Shown here: positions 18,622-27,706 of the stretch, piece after piece
Layout: every line of letters begins with the position of its first letter
How positions within the stretch are numbered: position 1 is the stretch's first letter
From: Bin87 sp965220055
GTDB taxonomy: Bacteria; Chloroflexota; Dehalococcoidia; Lucifugimonadales; UBA3495
Reading direction: 5' to 3'
Assembly: GCA_965220055.1 (NCBI GenBank)
Contig: CBDCPE010000001.1
Span: forward strand, 1 to 64,000
Length of the DNA stretch: 64,000 bases
Made by a program: the position numbers and the translations under genes
Notes under the pieces: generated by a model
What the model was told of the DNA's origin: nothing
The model's database searches: none
What the model saw: only the letters and a program-made list of their open reading frames with translations

Positions 18622-18863
18622 AGCGGTGCGCCATGCCGCGGGAAAACCACCGTAGAGGCTTGTTCGTTGTTTACCGGCGAAGTGCCGAGACTCGGTGATA
18701 CGTTTGTGGCCGCGTGATCTGGTGCTCGGTCGTCGCCGCATCCGGCCATCAAGATAATAACGGCAACCAGCATAAAACCGCCCAGCCAGATACGGGCAGG
18801 CAACCGAAAGGGCGTCGAAGTGTCTGCAATGTTGTATGGCGCCAGGTTTCTAATGCGGTTCAT
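18622..18863 (-). pseudogene. Lipoprotein N-terminus cut off by IS630-B
   Basis: The first residues form a signal peptide with the lipobox ILMAGC, followed by a polar linker (GDDRAPDHAATN). The frame enters the IS630 end after FPRHGAPL and stops there. The downstream part may be at 17153-17380. Family unknown. Confidence 0.55.
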
Positions 18864-19043
18864 CTTAAGATCCCTGCAGGATAACGCTCTGCGACGGCAC
18901 GCGAGGGGAGGAGCGAAGTTGGTTGATGAGTTTGCGTGCGACGACTACGTCGTCCACGCGACGCACGGGCGCGATTATCCCATGTTCGCTAATGCCTGGG
19001 TCTCATGACCGGAGTGTCCGACCGGATCAAACTGTTCGTATCG

Positions 19044-19533
19044 TCATTCGGATTGTAGGGGCGTGTGGCTCGTGCGACTGGTATCAGGTGCGTCGACGGA
19101 AACGCCGCAGGCAGCGTTCTGCTGGATGGCGTGTTTGCCGGCGGCACAGTTGTTGATCGGGTCGTGGCGCGGGGAAAGTTTCAGCGAACGGATCATTTGG
19201 ATACGGCGTTGATCAGCGCGGACAATCTGGGATTGCTTGTAAGGGATCGTATGGCCGGGAGGATACGCATCGGTCCCTATCACTTTCCCGGTACGGGCGT
19301 CCAGCGCGAAAGTGATGTTGTCATAAACCTCGCCGCCGGAACTGGGTAGCGTCATCCGGACGGTGCCCCGGAAAGCCACCACCCACACCTCTTGGCCTGG
19401 GTCACCAATAAGCAGGCTCACTGGAGGGCAACACTTCCCCGTCCCATTTGACGAAGTGAACACATACTGCTCTAAAGTCGTCAGTTCGGCAAACACGCTG
19501 GTCGGCTCGCCCACCAGACCGGCGATCCTGGCC
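19044..19533 (-). pseudogene. C-terminal part of a secreted protein split by a 3.05-kb IS pile (N-terminal part at 22590-23254)
   Basis: The frame reads ARIAGLVGEPTSVFAELTTL, then VWVVAFRGTVRMTLPSSGGE and FALDARTGKVIGTD, and ends at TPLQSE. If the inserted block is removed and one TGA target kept, it joins in frame to the N-terminal part: EAKAEGLT-Q-ARIAGLVGEPT. The restored protein would have about 385 residues. The module resembles secreted-protein pieces of unknown role; no catalytic motif is visible. Confidence 0.65.
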
Positions 19534-19535
19534 TA

Positions 19536-19681
19536 AGAGCGTGTGTGACAAATCCGCTTGATGGCTTCGTTGTGGCTGAATTATCCGGGATCCAATCCCC
19601 GCTCCCTTGATAGGAGAGGGTTAGGGTGCGGTATGTCCGCCTCCGGCGGGAAGGTAATAATCCGATTGTCACACACCCTCT
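19536..19681. mobile_element. 146-bp MITE-like element
   Basis: The ends are imperfect inverted repeats (AGAGCGTGTGTGACAA left; AGAGGGTGTGTGACAA inverted on the right). TA-containing flanks lie on both sides, and there is no coding capacity. It stands at the left edge of the IS pile in the split secreted-protein gene, and the next IS5 element has inserted at the TA of its right end. Confidence 0.6.
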
Positions 19682-19682
19682 A

Positions 19683-20526
19683 GGGGGTGTCGTCAAAACA
19701 GTGAGAGGGTGGTAAATTGCCGGTAACAGGGAGAGTGTGGAAGGTGGGGAGTATGACGGCAGCGCACCGGCGCCACGATATGACAGACGGTGTTTGGGAG
19801 CGGCTGAGGCTGTACCTGCCCGGGGGAGCAGGCAAGAGAGGTCGGCCGGCCCATGACAACCGGCGGTTTATCGACGCCGTTTGCTGGGTTCTGCGCACCG
19901 GCGCTCCCTGGCGCGATTTGCCCCCGGACTACGGAGACTGGAAGAACACCCACCGCCGCTTCTGCCGCTGGCGGGACCGGGGTGTGTGGGCCGGACTGTT
20001 GGAGGAAGTGATGGATGACCCTGATTTCGAATGGCTGATGATAGACGCCAGCTACATCAAGGCCCATCCCCACAGTGCCGGCGCTCGGGGCGGAAATCAG
20101 GCTATTGCCCGCACCAAAGGGGGCTGAACAGCAAGTTGCACCTGGCGGTGGACTCCCACGGAATGCCGGTAAGGCTGGCGGTTACTGGAGGCACGGTGGC
20201 CGACTGCTCTTTGGCGTTGCCCCTGATCGAGGGTATAGAGGCGGAGTGTCTACTGGCGGACAAAGCCTATGACACCAATGAAATCATAGCCACCGCTCGG
20301 GCATCGGGAATGAACCCGGTGATACCGCCCAAAAGCAACCGGAGGGAAAAGCGGGACTACGACCAGGCACTGTACAAGTTGCGGCACTTGGTGGAGAACG
20401 GATTCTTGGACTTCAAGCAGTGGTGCGGAGTGGCGACCCGTTATGCCAAGAGAGCGGCGTCATACCTGGCCATTTGCCAACTCCGGGCAGTGATGATCTG
20501 GAGCAAACTCTTTTGACGACACCCCC
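19683..20526 (+). mobile_element. IS5-family element A, copy 1 (844 bp)
   Basis: The inverted ends are GGGGGTGTCGTCAAAA and TTTTGACGACACCCCC, flanked by TA (19681-19682, 20527-20528). A second copy of identical length lies at 49019-49862 and differs at only a few bases, so transposition was recent. Confidence 0.85.
19753..20516 (+). CDS. IS5-family transposase (element A), two frames joined by -1 frameshift
   Basis: The first frame (to TGA at 20125) encodes the DUF4096-like N-terminal domain and the first Asp (LMIDASYIKAHPH). The second encodes LNSKLHLAVDSHGMPV, the second Asp in LLADKAYDTN and the Glu in LRHLVENGFLDFKQW. At 20115-20124 the run AAAGGGGG directly before the stop is a typical -1 slip site of this IS group. 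The ATG at 19753 follows a purine-rich GGTGGGGAGT. With slippage the protein is complete (about 255 residues). Confidence 0.8.
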
Positions 20527-20601
20527 TAAGAGCCTATCCCAATAACTGTAGGAAACTTGCAGGAGCAGTGGGAGCGGCGCTGCTGGGGTGGAATCTAAAC
20601 T

Positions 20602-21689
20602 GTGGGAATGACCAAAGCGAACGATCCCAAGCCACCACGACCGAAGCGCGCTGGCCCATCCACCCCAGCCAACGCCACCACCGGTTCTTTCCAGATATCC
20701 GACGAGCTGTGGGAGGTGTTGGCTCCCCTGATTCCCCAACGCGTGAACCCCCATCCTTTCGGCGGCGGCCGGCCTCGGGTTCCTGACCGCACCTGCGCCG
20801 ATGGCATCTTCTACGTGCTGCGCGCCGGCTGCCAGTGGAAAGCGTTGGACGCCACGGGCATATGCTCCGGCTCCACCGCCCATTTGCGCTTTCAGGAGTG
20901 GGTTGCCGCTGGGGTGTTTCTGGAGCTATGGCGGGTGGGACTGGAACGCTATGACGAACTGCAAGGGTTGGACTGGAGTTGGCTGAGTAGGGACGGCGCC
21001 ATGACCAAATCCCCCTTGGGTGGGCTGACAGGGGTAGGTATTTTTTCGTCATGTTGATGACCCTCATTTCAGATGGCGCTCGGTCCATGATTTTCAAACC
21101 CAAAAACTCGGCTTTGGCGCGCTCTCAAGGACCCGAGGAGCCGGTGCTCGGCTCCGGTAAACTCGAAGGTTTTATACCTAAATTCAGCGGTTACATACCC
21201 CTGTAAGCCTTGGGTGGGGGAAAAAACCGGCGCCAACCCCACGGACCGAGGTAAGCGGGGCGTCAAACGTAGCCTGTTGACCGAAGCCCAGGGCATTCCG
21301 TTGGGTCTGGTGGTGGACGGGGCCAACCGCCAGGACATGAAGCTGGTGCGGGCCACGGTGGACAGCGTGGCGGTGCCCCGACCGGCGCCCACTCCGGAGT
21401 GTCCCCAGGGCTATGCCTGGATCAAGGCTACGACTTCGCTGAGGTGCGCCGCACCCGGGACGACTTCGGATTCACCGCCCATATCCGTAGCCGGGGCGAA
21501 GAGGCCCAGGCCATCAAAAGGGAAGCCGGGTTCAAAGCCCGCCGCTGGGTGGTGGAACGCACGCATAGTTGGCTCAACCGTTTCCGGCGCATCCTGGTTC
21601 GCTGGGACAAGTCCCCAGAGAACTACATTGCCTTTCTTCATTTCGCCTGCGCCCTCATCGCCCTCAGAGCCGCCGGATTATTAGGATAG
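20602..21689 (+). pseudogene. IS5-family transposase (element B), disrupted
   Basis: The frame starts MTKANDPKPPRPKRAGPSTP and reaches DGAMTKSPLGG at 21020, where a 183-bp element is inserted. It resumes as EKTGANPTDRGKRGVKRSLL at about 21217. A 1-bp loss near 21410 then shifts frame just before the second Asp (LDQGYDFAEVR). The end WVVERTHSWLNRFRR supplies the Glu. Non-functional. Confidence 0.8.
21025..21207. mobile_element. 183-bp MITE inside IS5 element B
   Basis: The terminal inverted repeats of 16 bp (CTGACAGGGGTAGGTA left; CTTACAGGGGTATGTA inverted right) match at 14 positions. An exact 11-bp duplication CCTTGGGTGGG flanks it (21014-21024 and 21208-21218). No coding capacity. The interrupted gene gives independent proof of the insertion point. 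Confidence 0.8.
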
Positions 21690-21771
21690 GCTCTAAGAGG
21701 GCGTCTAAAAAGGTTGAACTTGGGGTAGAGGTATCCAGGCGTGATAAGGGCGTTGGTCGTAACGTTGGGGT

Positions 21772-22581
21772 ATGAAACGATTAGCCTATCCCAGCGACCT
21801 CAGCGACCGAGAATGGCAACTGCTCGAGCCCCTGTTGCCACCCCCCAAACCGGGCGGCCGACCGATCACCTACCCCCGGCGGGAGATCGTCAACGCCATC
21901 CGATACGTGCTGCGCACTGGTTGCTCCTGGCGGATGCTGCCCCACGACCTGCCGCCGTGGCGCATCGTGTTCCATTACTTCCGTACCTGGCGTCGTGATG
22001 GCACCTGGCAACGGGCACATGACACCCTGCACGCCATGGTGCGGCAGACCCAGGGTCGCCAGGCCAGTCCCAGCCCAGCCATCATCGATAGCCAACATCA
22101 TCGATAGCCAATCGGTGAAGACCAGTGAAAAAGGGGGCCCAGAGGCTACGACGCTGGCAAGAAGGTGAAGGGCCGCAAACGCCACATCGTGGTGGATACC
22201 CTGGGGCTGCCGCTGGCGGTGGCAGTGCATCCCGCCGACATTCAGGACCGGGACGGCGCCCGGTTGGTACTGACCCGGCTGCTGGGGCGGTTCCCTCGAC
22301 TACAGCTGATCTGGGCTGATGGGGCCTACGGCGGCAAATTGGTAGAGTGGGCCAGGACGGTGGGCGGCTGGACCCTGGAGTTGGTGCGGCGTCCACCACA
22401 GCAACATACTTTTCAGGTGCTGCCTCGGCGGTGGGTCGTGGAACGCACCTTTGGTGGGCTGAACCTGCAACGGCGGTTGAGCAAGGACTACGAAGCGTTG
22501 TGTGAAACCACCGAAACTTGGATTTACATCGCAATGACCGGCCTCACCCTGCGCAGACTGGCCCGCCTTCCCCATTTTTAG
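21772..22581 (+). pseudogene. IS5-family transposase (element C1), broken by a 16-bp duplication
   Basis: The N-terminal part (MKRLAYPSDLSDREWQLLEP) runs to AIIDSQ and then hits a stop because the 16 bp encoding IIDSQ are duplicated. The remainder (KGRKRHIVVDTLGLPL, then LIWADGAYGG and RRWVVERTFGGLNLQRR) lies in another frame. In copy 2 the same region reads AIIDSQSVKTTEKGG and is joined by a normal -1 slip at AAAAAGGGGG. The duplicated codons include the first catalytic Asp. Confidence 0.85.
22080..22111. repeat. 16-bp tandem duplication at the first catalytic Asp of IS5 element C1
   Basis: CATCATCGATAGCCAA occurs twice head to tail (22080-22095, 22096-22111). The identical event is present in C3 at 37593-37624. 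Confidence 0.9.
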
Positions 22582-22589
22582 ACACCCTC

Positions 22590-23254
22590 TGAGTCAACCC
22601 CTCGGCCTTCGCCTCCTCAGGCGTCAGTAGGTCTTGCTGTTGCTGACCGTCCTCGTGGGCCGGTTGTTGGAGACCGTGGCTGGCGGGGACGCTCGGCTCT
22701 TCAACGGCGATGGTTACGGCTTTCCGGGGTATGGATACTCGGTCGAGGAAGGCTTCCACGCCGGCGACGTCATAGTGGCTGGTTACCCCGACGCAGAGTT
22801 TGTTGCTCCCCTCGTCCAGGTCGGTCAGGTGTACGCCGGGCTGGTCCCAGATGCCCTCCGTTCCCAGCAGTTCATACCACTCGGAGAGTTGCTTGATGGT
22901 GTAGTCGCCCTTGATGACGTTCAACCTCAGGCCTGACTCGACGTCGAAAATCTCTTCAAGGGCCTGTTGTGTCTCCTCCCACTTTTCTGGGTTGTTCTCA
23001 TCCTCTGTGAGATGGATGTTGAGGGTGTGTCCACCGTTGGAGATGTAAACGCCGCCGAATTCGGGAACCCGCTTGGCGACTTCCGCAAGAAGTTCGTTGT
23101 GGTTCTTGTAGGTTGATGGTTCACGGCCTGTGGATGGTTCAAGGTCGCTGGACGGTTCAAGGTCGCTGGACGGCCATTGCGTCCACGCGAAGCCGAACAT
23201 GCCTGCTGCCAGGATGAGAAACCAAATTATCAAAATGACACGCTTCGATACCAT
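22590..23254 (-). pseudogene. N-terminal part of a secreted/membrane-anchored protein split by an IS pile
   Basis: The frame starts with a signal anchor (VILIIWFLILAAGMFGFAW), then a short linker with 18-bp repeats (SSDLEPSSDLEPS), then a folded region (FGGVYISNGGHTLNIHLTED, ending DRVSIPRKAVTIAVEEPS). That region resembles the pro-region-like module found before trypsin-like proteases in environmental bacteria, but no protease domain is seen. It ends at EAKAEGLT where IS element C1 begins; the C-terminal part is at 19044-19533. Confidence 0.65.
23136..23171 (-). repeat. 18-bp tandem repeat in a host-gene linker
   Basis: GGTTCAAGGTCGCTGGAC is present twice in tandem (23136-23153, 23154-23171) and encodes a repeated SSDLEP. 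The frame is kept, unlike most other duplications in the window. Confidence 0.85.
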
Positions 23255-23445
23255 CGCCTACCATTGCCTCCTTAGCAGGATGTTGAAATGGGCAGTCTGA
23301 GGGCCGCGTAGGGGTTTTCTGTCGTCTCCTTACGGCCATGTGCACGCGGTTCACGACTCCAAAGGGTTAGTTGACGCTGCCAGGAGGCCGATTTCCGAGC
23401 GGTTGGGCGTTATCGGTGGCGATCGGGACAGACTTTTCCCTTGAT

Positions 23446-24518
23446 CTACGCTGCCGCCGCCGTCAGTTTGGCCAAGCGCACCAGGTTGTAGCCGGCGGTG
23501 GTCATCTCCATCCAGAACCGGTTGCGTGCCGTCCCGCAGTAGCGTAACTTCCGGCCGCCGCCCACCGTCTTCACCCAGCCGAAGACTTCCTCAATCCGTT
23601 TCCGTGCCCGCTGGCTCAAGCGGTACCCCTCATGCCTGGTGGTGCGCCCATCAATGGCTGAACGCTGTTTACGTGCCACGTGGGGCGTCACCCGCAGCTT
23701 CCGGCATTCCCTGACAAAACCCCTGGTGTCATAGCCGCGGTCGGCGCCCACCGCGACCCGACCCGTGCCGGGCACCGGCGCCAGCATCTCCAACGCAGCA
23801 TCCCATTCACCGGTGCCATTGGCTGATGTGAGGCGTACATTCACCACCAGGCCCTCCCGGTTGTCCATCAGCACGTGGGCGCCGAAACATAGCCGTGCTT
23901 CCTTGCCTTTCCCCTTCTTGGCCAGGCGGACCTCCGGATCCGTGGTGGACCGGTGGGTCTCAATGCTACGACGCTCACCATAAAAGTCCACCTCCGGATT
24001 GCGGCCGCTGCCTGCTGACGGCGGGTCCCCGTCTCTGGGCCGGAAACTCTTCACCGACGCCCAGGCCTCCAGCAGTGTCCCATCCACGCTGAAATGCTCC
24101 TCCGACAGCAACCTACGCTCTCTCGCCTGCGCCACTATCTGAAGCAGAAACTCCCTGGCCACGTCGGCGTCCAACAGTCGCTGGTTGTTCTTGGAGAACA
24201 CCGAGTGGTCGAAACTGTGGTCCATGATGTTCAGGTCCAGGAACCACTTGAACAGCAGGTCGTATTCCAGCCGTTACAGAATTGCCGCTCGCTGCACACT
24301 GAGAACAGCGCCATCGGCAAACAGGCTTTCAGCAGGTGCTCCCGCGGTATCGACGCACGGCCGTTGTCGGCGTACATCCGGTCGAAGGTGGGCGACAACT
24401 CGGCCAAGGCACGATCAACCATGGGTTTGATGCGCCGGATGGGGTGGCGCTGTGGCACCAGCGCATCCGGTGTAACCGCAGTCAGCATCGTCGCCTGTCC
24501 CGCTGCCTTGCCTCTCAT
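23446..24518 (-). pseudogene. IS5-type transposase (DUF772 + DDE_Tnp_1), frameshifted
   Basis: The N-terminal DUF772 domain reads from 24518 (YADNGRASIPREHLLKACLPM). Near 24275 the frame shifts, and the rest continues as DHSFDHSVFSKNNQRLL, HFSVDGTLLEAWASVKSF (first Asp), VAVGADRGYDTRGF (second Asp) and RARKRIEEVFGWVKTVGG (Glu), ending at 23446. Related fragments lie at 9742 and 12259. One or two lost bases separate it from an intact gene. Confidence 0.8.
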
Positions 24519-24599
24519 GGCAACCCCTCACTACTCAGATGGCCGATCCTACCACCCAGCAATCACGCCGCGATTTTCAACACCCTGCTAAAGGTGACC

Positions 24600-24989
24600 A
24601 GCGTCGAGACCCCGCCAACTCGTCAGAGTTCAATCACCATGAATGGAAACACTGGATCGAGGACAACGGAGATTGCCAAGACGCTCGCAACAAGGCTCAA
24701 ATTGCCGGGAGCCGCGTTACGGCGTCCTACCGGAGCAACAGGGAAACCCGCGTCGTCGCCTGCGCGTGGCTGCCTCCTGCACCAAGAGCGCCGAGAACGA
24801 GTCCGGCGGTTTTGGCGTCTGCTACATAATCCCGTTGCAGAACTCGCGCAGAGTAGGGAAACCCGATGGCCTGTCAAACGCGGAAAACCGTGCGCCAACC
24901 ATTTGGCGACCCGCCGGCAGCCAATCATATTCACGGCAGGCACCAATCGCTCGAAAGGGGTCGGTGGCGTGGACGAATGGAAGCCATAA
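24600..24989 (+). pseudogene. HNH nuclease pseudogene, relative of the gene at 42568-43383
   Basis: The reading HHEWKHWIEDNGDCQDARNKAQIA parallels HDWKHWTDADGDCQDARNEVLIA of the intact gene. SYRSNRETRVVACAWL parallels the FRTDRKCRVAAGKWL segment, and after frame changes TAGTNRSKGVGGVDEWKP parallels TASSNRSKGARGPEQWKP. The DVDHMVPL metal-binding core is lost. Several frameshifts are required. Confidence 0.7.
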
Positions 24990-25246
24990 GGCTGGCCCTA
25001 CTACTGCCGTTACGCCACCGCCGTGTTTTCCTCGGTCAGTTGGCTGTTGGTCGCGCTCAGGCGCGGTCTAACGTAGATATCCAATCATTTCATAGACTTT
25101 TCGCAACGGATCCTTTGCTGCGGCCTCGGCATGCCGACGGTGATTTTGGCGAACTAACAAGCCGTAGCGATTGGTTGTCGGCACTCGAAGGATCCCACGG
25201 CCCGCCGATGCAATCGGGCCATTTACTTCGCTGTAGCAAAGTGTGA

Positions 25247-25459
25247 TCAGGTGTGGGTAGGTCCACTTGGAGAAGTCGCGGGTGGGGTGTCATCTTCGAG
25301 GATGCCACGGAGATCGCGCACATATCGGCGCATGGTCGACTCGGCGACCCCGAGGCTGGTGGCTATTTCAGCGGCGGATTCGTCGCCGGTCAGGTACTGT
25401 CTCACGGCATTCAACCGAACTTCGTAAGGATGTCGACACTTCGCGCCCCCACGTCCCAT
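25247..25459 (-). CDS. Small helix-turn-helix protein
   Basis: The 70-residue product is built around one helix-turn-helix: EVRLNAVRQYLTGDESAAEIATSLGVAESTMRRYVRDL. This pattern is common in the first ORF of IS3-like elements and in small transposase-type DNA-binding proteins. No partner catalytic gene or terminal repeats are visible, so it may be an IS remnant or a free-standing regulator. The start is uncertain: the chosen ATG gives MGRGGAKCRH; an upstream ATG or TTG would add 15-20 residues. Confidence 0.45.
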   Translation of the reverse strand: MGRGGAKCRHPYEVRLNAVRQYLTGDESAAEIATSLGVAESTMRRYVRDLRGILEDDTPPATSPSGPTHT

Positions 25460-25732
25460 AAAAAACCAACCTTTACGCTCTTGAGCGCAACCAAGATTGT
25501 TCATGTTGATGGTATCCAATTGTCCCCTACAGTATCCGCATTCAGGTTCGCGAAAACTTTTCGACCGGCTCTCCGCATTATCGAAGGCGGATGCTGTAGG
25601 ATGCAGAGCATATCCCGCATAGTATGGATCAGCAATCGCGACGCGGGGTTAAGGTAACGACGGATAACGCTAATCCCACCACTTGCGAGAAGGTTACCGT
25701 CGGTGCAGCCAAGGAAAAGGTGTGTTGTGCCG

Positions 25733-26176
25733 TTACGAGCATGCATTTCTGTGCTGAGAGCGTCTCGCCTTCACTACTGCGACTTCTCTCTGGATTTGCT
25801 CTCGCTTTTCTCGATGAGCATTCCTGGCCTCTCTCCTCGCCTGGATGGCGGCCCTGTGGCGCTCCTGGTCGTATCCCTCTCGCTGGAGCAACGCGGCGTA
25901 GATGGTTTGCCATGTTCCTTCTCGAACCGCACACGCGAGCCGGAATTTTGTTAGGAACCAATCGTCTGCGGCGACAGCGCCGTTGATCAGTTGCTCGATC
26001 TCCCAGTCTTCCGTGGCTGTGAGCAGATTGAACGGCTCGGTGAGGCTGACTCTGACGTAGGCGGCGTTGAATGCTTCCTGCAACGGGCAGAGCGGGCACG
26101 GGGCGGAGGCGGGAGCGTTGGATTCAACGTCGCAGTTCTCGCAGTAGTTGATGGCGTCGTGGTTCTGATTGATCAT
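25733..26176 (-). CDS. Hypothetical protein with N-terminal zinc ribbon
   Basis: A good ribosome-binding site AGGAG lies 8 nt before the ATG. The 147-residue protein starts with a Cys-rich segment (YCENCD, then PCPLCPL) likely to bind zinc. A helical middle part follows (LTEPFNLLTATEDWEIEQLI), and it ends with a charged coiled coil (EARNAHREKREQIQREVAVV). I do not recognise the family. It stands alone between IS remnants; the strong ribosome site and consistent composition argue that it is real. Confidence 0.6.
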   Translation of the reverse strand: MINQNHDAINYCENCDVESNAPASAPCPLCPLQEAFNAAYVRVSLTEPFNLLTATEDWEIEQLINGAVAADDWFLTKFRLACAVREGTWQTIYAALLQREGYDQERHRAAIQARREARNAHREKREQIQREVAVVKARRSQHRNACS

Positions 26177-26426
26177 GTCTTAATCTCCTTGGAATTTTGA
26201 TGATGCGCCGCCAATGGGAGGGGTTCCCTATGAGCGGCGCTGGTGTTTGTGTTTTCCGCCCGTCGATGCCGAGACGGTGTAACGGCGGGAACGGAACGCG
26301 AGAAGGTTCCACCAATTGCGGTGGCCGCGGTCGCAACGGCTTTAGACTGATGACATTCGGCGACTTACGCCCGATGAAGGCGTGCCCGTACAATGTCATC
26401 TCCACCGCGGATGGCACGGTGGACTA

Positions 26427-27240
26427 GGGCGTGTTCACACTAACAACGCAAAAATGTTATCATACACGCATGGAGATTACACAAGCTCAGTTCGAACGCA
26501 TTGCACCGGTCTTTCCGGTTCAGCGGGGCAACGTCAAACTGCCGAACTTGCAGGTGCTCAACGCGATCCTGTACGTCGCCGAGCACGGCTGCAAGTGGCG
26601 GGGGTTGCCGCCCCGATTCGGCAATTGGCATACCGTCTACACCAGGATGAACCGCTGGTCGAAGAATGGCGTGCTCGACCGGGTGTTTGAACACCTGCAG
26701 CGGGAACAGATCGTGCGCATCAAGTTGGAAGCGGTAGCGATGGACAGCACCATCGTCAAGGTCCATCCCGACGGCACGGGTGCGCTAAAAAAAACGGACC
26801 CCAGTCCATCGGCAAGTCCCGAGGCGGCTGGACCACCAAGATTCATCTGGTTGCCGCGAATGCTCGAACTGCCATAACCTGCTCGCTCTCCCCGGGTCAG
26901 GCCCATGACGCGCCGGAAGGACGTAAGCTGCTGGCCAGACTTGGCCCGCAGCGCCCGGCACCGTTCCTGTTGATGGACCGCGCCTACGAGGGTAATGAAA
27001 CCCGCCAACTGGCCCTGGACCTGGGGTTCGTGCCGGTGGTACCACCGCTGAGCACTCGTGTCGCTCCCTGGACCTATGATCGGGAGATGTACCAGCGGCG
27101 GAATGAGATCGAGCGGTTGTTCCGCCGCTTGAAGGGATTCCGCCGCATCTTCTCCCGGTTCGACAAGCTCGACGTGCTCTTCCTGGGGTTCATCTCCTTC
27201 GCATTCATCATCGATGCACTGCTTTAGTGTGAACACGTCC
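26427..27240 (+). mobile_element. IS5-family element D
   Basis: The 17-bp inverted ends (GGGCGTGTTCACACTAA; inverted GGACGTGTTCACACTAA) differ at one position and are flanked by TA (26425-26426, 27241-27242). Single copy in the window. Confidence 0.85.
26470..27227 (+). CDS. IS5-family transposase (element D), probable -1 frameshift at A8
   Basis: The first frame encodes the N-terminal domain (MEITQAQFERIAPVFPVQRG) and the first Asp (AVAMDSTIVKVHPDGTGALKK). Eight A residues at about 26786-26793 allow a -1 slip to KNGPQSIGKSRGGWTTKIHL. This frame contains LLMDRAYEGNETRQ (second Asp) and RRNEIERLFRRLKGFRR (Glu) and ends IIDALL. The joined protein of about 250 residues is complete. Confidence 0.8.
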
Positions 27241-27242
27241 TA

Positions 27243-27706
27243 ACCGCCGACCAACCGCGTTGGACCAATGACGCGGGAACACCCAGATCGCGCTCATGCC
27301 ACAAAATTTAGATTGTGGCGGTCAGAGGGATTAGGCGAGCCTTTCTCTCGACAAGGCTCAATTTGCGTTTGAGTGACGAACTCCGACCCCAAGAATCAAG
27401 GGAGCATCGGTCGCCGTATCCGACGGGAAAGACGAATTACCCTGGCCGTGAGCGGACGGTATTTTTGAGTACCGGAGGAAACCAGTCGCTTGGAGCAACA
27501 ACCTTCCGTTTCGGGACCGGTCCAAAGACGGAGGCGGAATTGTGCTGCTGGTCTACTGGCCTATAGTCCGTGAAAAACAAAACGCAAACTCCAGCTTGGA
27601 GCGCATCCCTCGACACGCTCCGGTACGCGAGGTCATAATTCCACAACTGGCATCAGCCTGGGCAGACTCCCCGGCAGGTGCGGACCTTGAACGGGTAGGT
27701 GCTACG
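27243..27706. other. Spacer upstream of the VPS10-like gene
   Basis: No recognisable gene. The reading frame of the next gene is open upstream to 27542, but that extension looks non-coding. Confidence 0.4.

Larger units (their letters stand above)
20530..21693 (+). mobile_element. IS5-family element B, interrupted by a MITE
   Basis: The inverted ends are GAGCCTATCCCAATAA and, inverted, GAGCCTATCCTAATAA, with TAA on both sides (20527-20529, 21694-21696). It abuts element A on the left and element C1 on the right. Confidence 0.8.
21697..22589 (+). mobile_element. IS5-family element C, copy 1
   Basis: The ends are GAGGGCGTCTAAAAA and TTTTTAGACACCCTC. Left flank TAA, right flank TGA. Further copies are at 36330-37206 and 37210-38102, with an end fragment at 9174-9273. 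Copies 1 and 3 share a 16-bp duplication in the transposase; copy 2 lacks it. Confidence 0.85.
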
